64,000 nucleotides of DNA from Anaerolineales bacterium UBA3499 (GCA_002377585.1 DFQC01000051.1:6456-70455); one strand, 5' to 3'; shown: positions 17,706 to 26,434, numbered from the stretch's first letter. The notes: a model not told the origin generated them from the letters alone. Translations and numbers: made by a program.

Positions 17706-17813
17706 CGTTGATCATATTATGGATGTAATATTTGTTGCCCTATTCAAGGTCAAATTCACAAGCGTATATTATAGAACGATTGCAATCTCAATATAATTAA
17801 TAGATCAGAACAC

Positions 17814-18143
17814 ATGAAATCACAACGCTCACCTTGGAAACATGCGAATTTATGCGCTGCTCTTTGTTTTTTATCTGTATTTGTTTCACAGATTTACAGA
17901 GGCTTGGTTATAAGTAGTAGCGAATTGGTTACAAGCTTGGAAGATGCGATTTACGGAAATTTGATAATATCGCTGCTAACTGCTTTAGTTTATGGAATAT
18001 TTGCATGGGGAGCCACCACGCTTTTTAGAAGAGGAAAACACCCGAATTGGTATTTGCTTGAATTAATGCTATTGTGGTTTTGGCCAATTATAATCACTAT
18101 TGGATTATTGATAAGTCTTGAGTATGGACAACAAGCTAAATAA
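17814..18143 (+). CDS. Small membrane protein of unknown function
   Basis: I do not recognise this 109-residue protein. It shows three hydrophobic stretches: about 12-30, 48-70 (NLIISLLTALVYGIFAWGA) and 82-103, with a basic loop (FRRGKHPN) between the last two. The start has no Shine-Dalgarno; a TATAAT (17792-17797) lies 16 bases upstream, so the mRNA leader would be very short. It stands alone between the lysine operon and a converging response regulator gene. Amino-acid composition and frame openness make it a likely real gene. Confidence 0.6.
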   Translation: MKSQRSPWKHANLCAALCFLSVFVSQIYRGLVISSSELVTSLEDAIYGNLIISLLTALVYGIFAWGATTLFRRGKHPNWYLLELMLLWFWPIIITIGLLISLEYGQQAK

Positions 18144-18169
18144 AACAGTGCTTGTAGAATCTGGTTGGT

Positions 18170-18892
18170 TCATTTGTCAGAAAGCCTCTTGTAATCGACA
18201 AAACGATAGCCCACACCTCTCTCTGTAAGAATGTACTTGGGATTACGCGGATCTGCCTCTAATTTATCTCGTAAATAATTTACATATAATCGTAAGTAGT
18301 GTGTTTCAGTCTGATACTCATAACCCCATACTTTTGCCAAAAGTTGATCATGAGATACTACCCATCCAGCATTTTGCACCAAATGGTAAAGTAGACGATA
18401 TTCAGTTGGTCGCAATTTCACAAGTTGACCATTGACAAAAATCTCATGTCTGTCAAAATCAATCTTCAAACGTTCGTCGACTTCTATGGCTTCCCCATCA
18501 CCACCTTTAGGAGGTTCCACGCGCCTAAGCACTGCCCGTACTCTACTAACCAGTTCACGTGGACTAAATGGCTTAGTAATGTAATCGTCTGCACCTAACT
18601 CTAAACCACGGACACGATCATCTTCTTCTCCACGAGCTGTAAGCATTATTACGGGTACATTGGAGTTTTCTCTAAGTAAAGCCAATGTCTCAAATCCGTC
18701 CATTTTTGGCATCATCACATCAAGAATGACTAAATCTGGCAATACTTTGCGAATCTGATCCAAAGCATCTTTGCCATCATAAGCTTCATGAACCGCAAAC
18801 CCCTCCAAGTCTAAATTCATCCTGATAAAATGGATCATACGCTGTTCATCATCTACTACCAAAACTTTAGTGCCCGAACGAGATTTTTTCAT
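18170..18892 (-). CDS. OmpR-family response regulator
   Basis: The receiver domain has the acid pair Asp14/Asp15, the phosphorylated Asp58 (LVILDVMMPKMDG) and the switch Thr/Lys (MLTARGEEDD, DYITKPFSPREL). The C-terminal half is a winged-helix DNA-binding domain (LRPTEYRLLYHLVQNAG, YVNYLRDKLEADPRNPKYI, RGVGYRF). The frame extends to 18916, but the ATG at 18892 is chosen: it follows the phosphatase stop as TGACATG and has AAAGAG 8 nt upstream. No histidine kinase is encoded next to it, so its partner is elsewhere or the adjacent PP2C links it to Ser/Thr phosphorylation. Confidence 0.93.
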   Translation of the reverse strand: MKKSRSGTKVLVVDDEQRMIHFIRMNLDLEGFAVHEAYDGKDALDQIRKVLPDLVILDVMMPKMDGFETLALLRENSNVPVIMLTARGEEDDRVRGLELGADDYITKPFSPRELVSRVRAVLRRVEPPKGGDGEAIEVDERLKIDFDRHEIFVNGQLVKLRPTEYRLLYHLVQNAGWVVSHDQLLAKVWGYEYQTETHYLRLYVNYLRDKLEADPRNPKYILTERGVGYRFVDYKRLSDK

Positions 18893-18893
18893 G

Positions 18894-19799
18894 TCATTTG
18901 CTCTTTTCATAATCATATTTTACTATGACAGCAGTTATATTATCTGGACCACCAGCTTTATTTGCTTCTTTAGTCAAATTTTCACACGCATTCTGTAAAT
19001 CTGAGCTTTCCATTATTATGGTCAGAATATCTTCTTCTTCCACACATCCCCACAAACCATCAGTACACAACAAAAAAATACTGCCGGGTTTCACGTAATG
19101 TTCACTGACGTCTACCTCTAAAATATCATCCTGACCCACTGCACGCATCAATACATTTCTTTGAGGATGATTTTCGATACCCTCGCTAGTAAGTTCCCCA
19201 AGATCATACAATTTTTGCACCAATGAATGATCTTTGGTAAGCTGCAATAATTTACCTGGCTTGAGCATGTAAGCTCTACTGTCGCCCACATGACCAATAA
19301 CAGCATTTGTTCCCATAAATAATAGTGCAGTTAGTGTAGTTCCTCCACCAGTCACATTATTCACCACATCATTATTAGCTGCAATCAAAGCGGACCGCAT
19401 CAGCTCCATTAATGTTTTGTTGTCGCAGAAATCTTGGATTTCTTCTAGTATCTTGGAAAATATGTAGCTGCCTACTACCCTTGCAACTGATTGTGCAGCA
19501 ATTGTACTAGCACGCTCACCTTTCTGATGGCCACCCATACCATCTGCAACCACAAATAACCCGAAATTATGTTCTTTAGCATCACCAGCATTCATGCCAG
19601 TTAAAGCAAAGAGAGAATCCTCATTGTCTTCACGCACTATGCCGACACTTTGAGCATGAGATAAAGTGATCGATGGTATTCCATTAACTGGCGGATGATG
19701 AGCAGCTCTACCAATTTGTATTCGACGCTTGGCAGTTAGTCCATCCACTATCTTATTACGTGACATGCTGAACAAGCGCGAAAGATTGAATATATTCAC
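18894..19799 (-). CDS. PP2C-family serine/threonine protein phosphatase
   Basis: This metal-dependent phosphatase (301 residues from the longest start) has the bacterial PP2C/Stp motifs VREDNEDSLF, VVADGMGGHQKGERAS, GHVGDSRAYML, CTDGLWGCV and GGPDNITAVIV. It should dephosphorylate proteins modified by Ser/Thr kinases; no such kinase is in the window. The N-terminal 45 residues precede the catalytic domain and are not diagnostic. The start is a GTG without SD; an ATG 11 codons later (19766) also lacks one, so the true N-terminus is uncertain. It is translationally adjacent to the response regulator (1 base gap). Confidence 0.9.
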   Translation of the reverse strand: MNIFNLSRLFSMSRNKIVDGLTAKRRIQIGRAAHHPPVNGIPSITLSHAQSVGIVREDNEDSLFALTGMNAGDAKEHNFGLFVVADGMGGHQKGERASTIAAQSVARVVGSYIFSKILEEIQDFCDNKTLMELMRSALIAANNDVVNNVTGGGTTLTALLFMGTNAVIGHVGDSRAYMLKPGKLLQLTKDHSLVQKLYDLGELTSEGIENHPQRNVLMRAVGQDDILEVDVSEHYVKPGSIFLLCTDGLWGCVEEEDILTIIMESSDLQNACENLTKEANKAGGPDNITAVIVKYDYEKSK

Positions 19800-19874
19800 T
19801 GCAATATCATATTGAGTCAGAATATATATTTATATAACACATAGAAAATAATATCGGTAATGAATTTTTGTTCT

Positions 19875-19902
19875 GTTGTTAGCTCGAGATTGTGCTAACA
19901 AC
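19875..19902. repeat. Perfect 9-bp inverted repeat after the dipeptidase gene
   Basis: GTTGTTAGC (19875-19883) and GCTAACAAC (19894-19902) form a 9-bp stem with a 10-base loop, nine bases downstream of the dipeptidase stop on the minus strand. There is no T-run on the minus-strand side, so it is at best a weak terminator or a protein site. Confidence 0.4.
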
Positions 19903-19911
19903 TATTTTAGT

Positions 19912-21297
19912 TCAATTAGATGACTTAGCCAAGTTGTTGAAGAAATGAGCATATGATTCAATGCCGTTATGAAAAGTCTCTAGATGCAATTTCTCATTTG
20001 GCCCATGAATACCATCATCATTTAGAGCAAATCCAAGCATGACTGTTTCAATTTCCAGCATATCACTAAGCATTCCAACCACTGGAACTGTACCACCACT
20101 ACGCATAAATCTCGGTTGCACACCAAACACAGACTCAATTGCATCTACAGCTGCGCGCACTCCAATAGATTCTCGGTTGACTACAACTGGGCTTGCATGC
20201 GCTAACTCCTTCAGTTCCCATCTAACAGTATCTGGTGCATTATCAGATAAATATTTACGAAGACTATCTGATATTTCTGCAGGCTTTTGATGAGGCACTA
20301 ACCTCATAGATAGTTTGACCATTGCCTTAGAAGGAATAACAGTCTTGCTTCCGGAACCTATGAAACCCGCATACAGCCCATTCACATCCAATGAGGGACG
20401 CACTGAAATACGTTCCATAGAAGAATAGCCAAATTCTCCAAACAACGCAGGTGGATTGCCCGTACTAGATAGCAATTCCTGATCATCACATGGCAATTTG
20501 TTTATTTCTAATCTCTCTACTTCAGATATATCTTCTACATTCTCATAAAATAGAGGTAAAGTTATAGTATTATCAGCTTCATGCATGCCTGCAATTAATT
20601 TACACAACACAATTGCAGGATTATGCACGGCCCCACCAAACATACCTGAATGCAAATCAGTCTCAGGACCATATACCCATAGTTCATAATAGGCTAGACC
20701 ACGCAAACCATAGACAATAGCAGGATGGTCAACACTCCCTATACTTGAGTCCGCGTTCATGCAAAGGTCACAAGATAACAAGTCACGATTATTTTCAACA
20801 AAACCTGCCAAATTTGGTGAACCAATCTCTTCTTCTCCTTCAAGGATGATCTTGATATTTAATGGGAATCCATCGCCTGCATTCTTCCATGCCTCCAATG
20901 CTGAGAACACCCCCATAATTTGCCCTTTCATATCAGAGGCTCCTCTCGCGTACAGATTGTCCCCACGAATTGTGGGTACAAAAGGAGAAGATGACCATTC
21001 TCCAATTGGATCAGCAGGTTGTACATCATAATGACCATAAATCAGGACTGTAGGACGATCTTCTACATTAAGGTAATCGCCATAAACCACTGGATGCCCA
21101 TCTGTAGGGATAATTTGCATAGATTCCATACCCAGACTCTGCATTTCATTAGCTAGCCACTCTGCAGCTTTGCGCATGTCTGAAACATGATCCGGCAAGG
21201 TAGATATACTAGGAATCTCACATAAATCAACAAGTCTTTCTAACGATTTCTTCTTGTGAGCATGAATGTATCTTACAACATCTCTAATGGCAGTCAT
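19912..21297 (-). CDS. M20-family dipeptidase
   Basis: This zinc metallopeptidase (461 residues from the chosen start) is of the M20 carnosinase/CNDP-like group. The first metal motif VLIYGHYDVQPADPIGEW, LYARGASDMKGQ with the bridging Asp, and ILEGEEEIGSPN with the catalytic Glu pair are all present, followed by the lid domain and a C-terminal GPNEKLH. Its likely job is cleavage of small peptides in the cytoplasm. The frame is open to 21354, but the ATG at 21297 has a good SD (AAAGGA) and a family-like N-terminus. It is a single-gene unit that diverges from mscS. Confidence 0.9.
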   Translation of the reverse strand: MTAIRDVVRYIHAHKKKSLERLVDLCEIPSISTLPDHVSDMRKAAEWLANEMQSLGMESMQIIPTDGHPVVYGDYLNVEDRPTVLIYGHYDVQPADPIGEWSSSPFVPTIRGDNLYARGASDMKGQIMGVFSALEAWKNAGDGFPLNIKIILEGEEEIGSPNLAGFVENNRDLLSCDLCMNADSSIGSVDHPAIVYGLRGLAYYELWVYGPETDLHSGMFGGAVHNPAIVLCKLIAGMHEADNTITLPLFYENVEDISEVERLEINKLPCDDQELLSSTGNPPALFGEFGYSSMERISVRPSLDVNGLYAGFIGSGSKTVIPSKAMVKLSMRLVPHQKPAEISDSLRKYLSDNAPDTVRWELKELAHASPVVVNRESIGVRAAVDAIESVFGVQPRFMRSGGTVPVVGMLSDMLEIETVMLGFALNDDGIHGPNEKLHLETFHNGIESYAHFFNNLAKSSN

Positions 21298-21414
21298 AAA
21301 TTTCCTTTCATTCCCTTTATATACAGCACAATTTTCTGGATCAAGATTTATCAATCACATTTGTTTTTCTTAACATTAGTCTAGCACATACCTTTCATAT
21401 TGTTACCAATTCTT

Positions 21415-21453
21415 ACGAAGATATATATTGTATTCCACAATATATATCTTCGT
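21415..21453. repeat. Perfect 17-bp inverted repeat in the dipeptidase/mscS divergent region
   Basis: ACGAAGATATATATTGT (21415-21431) is repeated in perfect inverse at 21437-21453, separated by ATTCC. It sits between two divergent genes, so it cannot be an end-of-gene terminator for either. A symmetrical operator or a cruciform-forming site is the likely explanation. A TATAAT (21477-21482) follows on the plus strand, toward mscS. Confidence 0.7.
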
Positions 21454-21551
21454 GTACACATATGTTATTTTATAGATATAATATCTTATAAGATTAGCTG
21501 ATACTGTTTTGTTTACAAAAACTGTGCATAAAAAACACAAGGTAGTTATAA

Positions 21552-22652
21552 ATGAATTTTCTAGGACTTGAATCTAGCCAATGGATTGATATAGGGATTT
21601 CTGCCGTAGTATTGGTAGTTGTGCCTACCCTCGGTCGTAAGATAGTAACTAAGTGGCTTATTCGATTAATACAAACCATCGTTGGACGCACAGAAACTAA
21701 ACTAGATGATGCATTGCTCCCAGCTGCCCGAACACCAATCTATTGGCTTGTCATTGCAGCAACTACACACTGGGCCATATTGAGATTAGCATTCTTGCCA
21801 TTTGCATTGTTGCCGTTCTGGACACATTTCTTTTTTGTAGCTTACCTCACTCTCACTGTTATTCTGTTGTGGAGAAGTGTCTCAGCATTTTTTGGCTGGT
21901 ATACACAGCACATAACAGAACATTCTGATCCAAGACTATTGACTCAAGCCGTACCTTTACTACGAAGAGTAATACTTGGAATTGTTGGAGGTATAGCAAT
22001 AATAATCTTGCTAGGACGCTTTGATGTTGATGTCAGTGCACTTGTAGCCACAATGGGAATAGGTTCATTAGCCATAGCACTAGCTGCACAGGCAGCACTT
22101 TCAGACACTATCAGTGGCATATTAATTATGATAGATCGCCCTTTCAGGATAGGTGACCGAATCGAAATCAGAGATCTAAACACTTGGGGTAATGTGATAG
22201 ATATAGGTCTAAGAAGCACTAGAATTCAGACATTAGACAATAGAACAGTGATTGTACCCAACTCAGTTATAGAAAAAAGCCTTGTAGTTAATCATTCTTT
22301 CCCGGATACACATTATCGAATCCAAATGGAGGTGGGTGTTGCCTACGGTACTGATTTAGAGTTTGCCCGAACGACATTAATAGATGCTATCAGAAATGTT
22401 GATGGAGTTCTTGACAATAAACCAGTCGACGCTCTTTTTCTGAACTTCGGAGATTCAGCTCTAATATTCAGAATGCGTTGGTGGATTGAAAGCTACATTG
22501 ATACTCGACCAATGTTTGATAGAGTAAACACAGCTGTATATAACGCATTACGATCAGCAGACATCTTGATACCTTTTCCTCAACGTGAAGTACGAATTAT
22601 TCAAGAATCAACTGCATCTACAACTAAAGACTATATTGATCATCGTGGCTAA
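21552..22652 (+). CDS. MscS-family mechanosensitive channel
   Basis: The 366-residue protein has four predicted N-terminal helices (about 12-30, 60-100, 118-135, 145-165), then the pore-lining helix with Gly/Ala pattern VATMGIGSLAIALAAQAALSDTISGI, followed by the MscS beta domain (DRPFRIGDRIEI, RTVIVPNSVIEKSLVVN) and the C-terminal alpha/beta domain. Such channels release solutes on hypo-osmotic shock. The gene stands upstream of rpmH, where dnaA often lies in other bacteria. A weak SD (AAGGTAG) precedes the ATG. Confidence 0.92.
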   Translation: MNFLGLESSQWIDIGISAVVLVVVPTLGRKIVTKWLIRLIQTIVGRTETKLDDALLPAARTPIYWLVIAATTHWAILRLAFLPFALLPFWTHFFFVAYLTLTVILLWRSVSAFFGWYTQHITEHSDPRLLTQAVPLLRRVILGIVGGIAIIILLGRFDVDVSALVATMGIGSLAIALAAQAALSDTISGILIMIDRPFRIGDRIEIRDLNTWGNVIDIGLRSTRIQTLDNRTVIVPNSVIEKSLVVNHSFPDTHYRIQMEVGVAYGTDLEFARTTLIDAIRNVDGVLDNKPVDALFLNFGDSALIFRMRWWIESYIDTRPMFDRVNTAVYNALRSADILIPFPQREVRIIQESTASTTKDYIDHRG

Positions 22653-22679
22653 TTGAGACTTAAATTGCATAATGTATAT

Positions 22680-22708
22680 TTGACCTTCACACTACCGTCA
22701 GGTATAAT
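22680..22708 (+). promoter_or_regulatory. Sigma-70-type promoter for rpmH
   Basis: TTGACC (22680-22685) and TATAAT (22703-22708) are separated by exactly 17 bp, the closest match to the housekeeping consensus near this block. Transcription should begin near 22715, leaving a leader of about 88 bases before rpmH. Confidence 0.75.
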
Positions 22709-22747
22709 GTCATCCACTGAAAGCTAGGAAAAAGATATAGATATAGA

Positions 22748-22781
22748 GCGGCCGGCGAGTGATAAGAACACGCCGAGCCGC
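22748..22781 (+). other. GC-rich stem-loop in the rpmH leader
   Basis: GCGGCCGGCG (22748-22757) pairs with CGCCG-A-GCCGC (22771-22781), ten base pairs with one bulged A and a 13-base loop, in an otherwise AT-rich sequence. CACTTTT follows. It lies between the promoter and rpmH, so it may be a leader regulator, an mRNA-stability element or a partial attenuator. Confidence 0.6.
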
Positions 22782-22802
22782 ACTTTTATGTGAGGCTCCA
22801 TA

Positions 22803-23018
22803 ATGCCTAAGAGAACGTATCAACCAAAAATCAGGAGACGTGCAAGAGTTCACGGATTCCGAAAACGCATGAGCACTGCAGGTGGCAAGAAAGTTCTTAA
22901 GTCTAGACGACGTAAGGGACGTAGCGTACTAGCACCACAGCGAGTCCATGTTAAACCACATGTAGACTGGAATGGAACTAAAAGTGGTAGTGCTTCAAGC
23001 AATAATAAGCGTAAATAA
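22803..23018 (+). CDS. rpmH: Ribosomal protein bL34 with a C-terminal extension
   Basis: bL34 is a small basic protein of the 50S subunit. The core RTYQPKIRRRARVHGFRKRM and SRRRKGRSVL fits the family, which is normally 44-50 residues. Here there are 71, with residues about 47-71 forming a polar tail ending in NNKRK. The gene heads the rpmH-rnpA-yidD-yidC block and is driven by a strong promoter with a structured leader. Confidence 0.95.
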   Translation: MPKRTYQPKIRRRARVHGFRKRMSTAGGKKVLKSRRRKGRSVLAPQRVHVKPHVDWNGTKSGSASSNNKRK

Positions 23019-23039
23019 AATATCCAGAAAGTCTCGCCA

Positions 23040-23390
23040 ATGATTGTTATGCGCAGACAAAATGACTTTCGAAGAGTAAAACATTCCGGGAAATCGTGGG
23101 TACATCCGCTAGCGGTTTTACAGATTATAAAAAATTCACGGTCATATTCAAGAATAGGTTTTGTGGCAAGCAGACATGTGGGAAACGCTGTCAAGAGAAA
23201 TAGAGTTAAACGTCTGATGCGCGAAGCATTTCACCATCATGAATCAAACATTTTAGATGGTTGGGACTTGCTATTAATTGCCAGGCCTACCCTAGGTAAT
23301 TGTAATGTAGATGATGTCATTTCAGCAGTATATTATCTACTATCACAATCTGCTCTATTGATGAACTCAGGTACAGAGAACTCTAGATGA
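23040..23390 (+). CDS. rnpA: Ribonuclease P protein component
   Basis: RnpA (116 residues) binds the RNase P RNA and helps it remove 5' leaders from precursor tRNA. The RNR signature is visible in GNAVKRNRVKRLMREAF, and RIGFVASRHVG precedes it. Two ATG codons lie at 23040 and 23049; neither has a strong SD. It overlaps yidD by 4 bases. The RNase P RNA gene is not in the window. Confidence 0.93.
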   Translation: MIVMRRQNDFRRVKHSGKSWVHPLAVLQIIKNSRSYSRIGFVASRHVGNAVKRNRVKRLMREAFHHHESNILDGWDLLLIARPTLGNCNVDDVISAVYYLLSQSALLMNSGTENSR

Positions 23391-23635
23391 AAAATTTGTT
23401 CCTTACTGCAATAATGCTATACAGAAAATATGTTTCACCCTTAATCCCACCTAGTTGTCGTTTTCAACCTACATGCTCAGAATATGGTTATGAAGCAATT
23501 TTGAGATTCGGGATTATTAAGGGTTCGACTCTTCTTTTACGTCGGGTTTTAAAATGCCATCCCTTCAACCCGGGAGGTTATGATCCTATACCTAGCCAAG
23601 CTGATAATATAAACTTCCGTATGGGTAATGGCTAA
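23387..23635 (+). CDS. yidD: YidD, membrane protein insertion efficiency factor
   Basis: The 82-residue protein has the invariant core SCRFQPTCSEYGYEAI and LLRRVLKCHPFNPGGYDP, including three conserved Cys. YidD assists YidC in inserting membrane proteins and is anchored by an amphipathic N-terminal helix. An ATGA overlap joins it to rnpA, the usual order. Confidence 0.95.
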   Translation: MKNLFLTAIMLYRKYVSPLIPPSCRFQPTCSEYGYEAILRFGIIKGSTLLLRRVLKCHPFNPGGYDPIPSQADNINFRMGNG

Positions 23636-23647
23636 AAGTTTGACATT

Positions 23648-24751
23648 ATGACCATATTCAAACATCTGATAAAACACAAATTACACATAGCTATTCTCAC
23701 CATTCCCATCACACTATTAATGGTAGGTTGCAGTGGTGCTATGCCAGCAAGTTCATGGCCGAATTCAATTATGGCCGACAATAATCTTATAATAGCAAAC
23801 AATAATGCTGTTTATGCCATATCATCAGACTTTGGTAAGTTAGTGTGGAAATTTCCCGACAAGCCTGATAGTACTAGAAGTCAATTCTATACATCGCCAG
23901 CATATACTAACAATTCAATAGTAATAGGTTCAGATAATAAGCACGCTTTTACTATTGACATCACAAATGGAAATGAGGTTTGGAATTTCGATGCTACAAA
24001 CAACAAGTCTGGTACAGCACCAACTGGCATCAGTGTAGAATCAGAATTAGCATTTTTTACATCTGAAAACACGTTGTACGCGCTGCGCATTTCAAACGGT
24101 CAAACAGCATGGAAATTCGAATCAGCAAAAGAACTATGGGCTCCACCTTCTTCAAATGGTCAATACGTGTTTTTGCCCGGAATGGATCACACTTTAACAT
24201 CAATTGACATTAGTAATGGATCGCAAATATGGCAACAGCATCTTACAGGTGCCTTAGCCGATTCTCCCACCATTTATCAAGAAACCCTGTATACAGGATC
24301 GTTATCTAATAGTGTATATGCTATCGATGCTTCAAATGGCATGATAATATGGGAATTTGAAGCAAAAGGATGGGTTTGGGGTAGTCCTATGGTAATTGAC
24401 GATTATGTATTTTTTGGCGATTTAGACGGATATGTGTATGCTCTAAACAGAGCAAACGGACGTGAAGTGTGGACTAGTCAACAACTTGACAGTGCATCAC
24501 GGGGAACACCAGCATATAGTGATGGTAATTTGTTTGTAACCAGTGATAACGGATTTGTATACTCGATAGACGCTATTAGTGGAAATACAGTCTGGAATAT
24601 TGAAATTGACAGTAAAAATGCCGACCGACTTTTAGCGGACCCAATCGCCCATAATGGATTACTATATATTACCTCGATGAATGGTGAAAATATAGTGCAT
24701 GCCATCAATCAATCAGATGGTGTAATTGTGTGGAAATTTAATCCGGAATAG
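23648..24751 (+). CDS. PQQ-repeat beta-propeller lipoprotein (BamB-like)
   Basis: The 367-residue protein has a signal peptide with a lipobox (LLMVGC, Cys28) and then about seven repeats of the PQQ/BamB type, each with a W-x-F/I core such as LVWKFPDKP, EVWNFDATN, TAWKFESAK, QIWQQHLTG, IIWEFEAKG, EVWTSQQLD and VIVWKFNPE. It is anchored on the outer face of the cytoplasmic membrane, or in an outer membrane if one exists. A BamB assembly role is not implied; many such propellers are scaffolds or quinoprotein relatives. Its insertion between yidD and yidC is unusual and suggests a link to membrane protein insertion. Confidence 0.85.
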   Translation: MTIFKHLIKHKLHIAILTIPITLLMVGCSGAMPASSWPNSIMADNNLIIANNNAVYAISSDFGKLVWKFPDKPDSTRSQFYTSPAYTNNSIVIGSDNKHAFTIDITNGNEVWNFDATNNKSGTAPTGISVESELAFFTSENTLYALRISNGQTAWKFESAKELWAPPSSNGQYVFLPGMDHTLTSIDISNGSQIWQQHLTGALADSPTIYQETLYTGSLSNSVYAIDASNGMIIWEFEAKGWVWGSPMVIDDYVFFGDLDGYVYALNRANGREVWTSQQLDSASRGTPAYSDGNLFVTSDNGFVYSIDAISGNTVWNIEIDSKNADRLLADPIAHNGLLYITSMNGENIVHAINQSDGVIVWKFNPE

Positions 24752-24791
24752 CTGGTTGCCTTTAATATATTGTTAGATATATAGATCAATC

Positions 24792-25730
24792 ATGTGGAAT
24801 CAATTAGTCATTTACCCATTTACTAACTCACTATTACTACTCTATAAAGTAATGGGTGATAGTTTCACGCTTTCATTAATTATACTGACTTTGGCAATAC
24901 GTTTACTCCTAATGCCTCTAACAGCCAAGCAACAGAAATCTCAGATGAAAATGCAGGCCATGCAACCTGATATTAAGAGGATACAAGAGAAATATAAGGG
25001 AGAGCCGGAACGTATGCAGAAAGAGCTACAAAAGATTGGTTATAGTCCGGCATCAATGCTAGCAGGATGCCTACCAATGTTGATTCAGTTCCCAATCCTC
25101 ATTGGAATGTATCGCTCTATCATGCATGCAATTCCAGCAGCTCCACTGCAAATGATTGATCTCTACAAAGCTACATACCAATCATGGTTCCCAGAATTCC
25201 ACAAAATGATACCTGTGGAGCGTAACTTTCTCTGGATGGACCTTAGTCAACCAGATAGATTTTACCTAGACATATTGTCCGGTATTGGTGTGCCAGTTCT
25301 GCCTTTGTTAGTATATATAACCACAGTACTGCAGCAAAAGATGATGACTCCTGCTACTGCTGACCCCAACGATCAATCTGCGCAAATGCAGCGTTCCATG
25401 ATGACAATGATGCCATTGATGTTTGCATTTTTTGCGCTCCAGTTCTCATCAGGACTCTCAATTTATTTCATCACCTCCAATATAGCAACTGTAGTCCAAT
25501 ATATGCTACTAAATCGGGAAAGGTTAGAGTGGGAACCAGTCAAAATAGCAGGTATTTTTGAATTGCCAATACCTTCAGTCTCGGCACCCCCTCCTACGAA
25601 GCCGTCTCAACAATCTGAAAAAGGTGGTACTTCATCAAATCCAACCACTGTAGCTCAGGAAAAAATGAGCAGTAGAAAAGCAAAAAGGTTAAAAGCCAGA
25701 AAGGCCCGTGGAGGAAAACGTAGACGGTAA
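24792..25730 (+). CDS. yidC: YidC/Oxa1 membrane protein insertase
   Basis: This is a 312-residue insertase without the large periplasmic domain of Gram-negative YidC. The first helix carries the conserved groove Arg (LAIRLLLMPL), the cytoplasmic hairpin QQKSQMKMQAMQPDIKRIQEKY follows, then four further helices including MLAGCLPMLIQFPILIGMY. The C-terminal tail is strongly basic (KAKRLKARKARGGKRRR), as in ribosome-binding YidC forms. There is no lipobox. The gene precedes jag in the usual order. Confidence 0.94.
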   Translation: MWNQLVIYPFTNSLLLLYKVMGDSFTLSLIILTLAIRLLLMPLTAKQQKSQMKMQAMQPDIKRIQEKYKGEPERMQKELQKIGYSPASMLAGCLPMLIQFPILIGMYRSIMHAIPAAPLQMIDLYKATYQSWFPEFHKMIPVERNFLWMDLSQPDRFYLDILSGIGVPVLPLLVYITTVLQQKMMTPATADPNDQSAQMQRSMMTMMPLMFAFFALQFSSGLSIYFITSNIATVVQYMLLNRERLEWEPVKIAGIFELPIPSVSAPPPTKPSQQSEKGGTSSNPTTVAQEKMSSRKAKRLKARKARGGKRRR

Positions 25731-25771
25731 AGCTAGCATGGTAAAAGGATTAATTTGAGGAGAACACTGTT

Positions 25772-26434
25772 ATGGAATTAAAGAATAGTGAACTGGAAAT
25801 ACATGCAAAGGATGTAGAAAGAGCCATTAATATAGCAGTATTAGAACTAGAGATGGATAGAGATGATTTAGACATTGATGTTCTTGATAATGGCGACATC
25901 AGTTCCGATAGTTTGGCTAGAATCGTCGCAAAAGTGCCAATAAATGAATACGATGATGAGCCAAGATTAGTAACCATCAATCGGGTACTTACCGACTTAC
26001 TGCACTATATGAATGTAGATGCCAATCTTTGTGTGCAAGATCAAGATGCAGACCCAACAGATAATAGATCTTCCATTAGAATCAATATTGCAGGAGATAA
26101 ACTTTCTGCATTAATTGGTAGGCGCGGAGAAACATTAGCGAGCCTAGAGTTTCTGGTCAAATTAATTGTATCTAACAAACAAAATAGATGGACTAATATC
26201 AGTCTAGACATAGATGGTTACAAACAGAGACGAGAGCACCAACTCAAGCGTCTGGCTCAAAGAATGGCTGGCCAAGTACAGCAATTTGGACGTCCAATTG
26301 CACTCGAACCTATGCCTGCAAACGAAAGACGTATTGTTCATATCACACTGGAACGCAACCCTGAAGTTACCACAAATAGTACTGGGGATGGAAATCAGCG
26401 AAGAGTCAATATTCAACCCTCTCTACTACGATAA
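25772..26434 (+). CDS. khpB: Jag/KhpB RNA-binding protein
   Basis: The 220-residue protein has three Jag domains: an N-terminal Jag_N (about 1-50), a KH domain with the loop IGRRGETLASLEFL (about 113-126), and a C-terminal R3H domain (PANERRIVHITLE, about 189-201). KhpB homologues bind RNA and affect cell elongation and septum placement. SD GAGGAGA lies near the ATG at 25772. Placement after yidC is conserved in many bacteria. Confidence 0.92.
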   Translation: MELKNSELEIHAKDVERAINIAVLELEMDRDDLDIDVLDNGDISSDSLARIVAKVPINEYDDEPRLVTINRVLTDLLHYMNVDANLCVQDQDADPTDNRSSIRINIAGDKLSALIGRRGETLASLEFLVKLIVSNKQNRWTNISLDIDGYKQRREHQLKRLAQRMAGQVQQFGRPIALEPMPANERRIVHITLERNPEVTTNSTGDGNQRRVNIQPSLLR

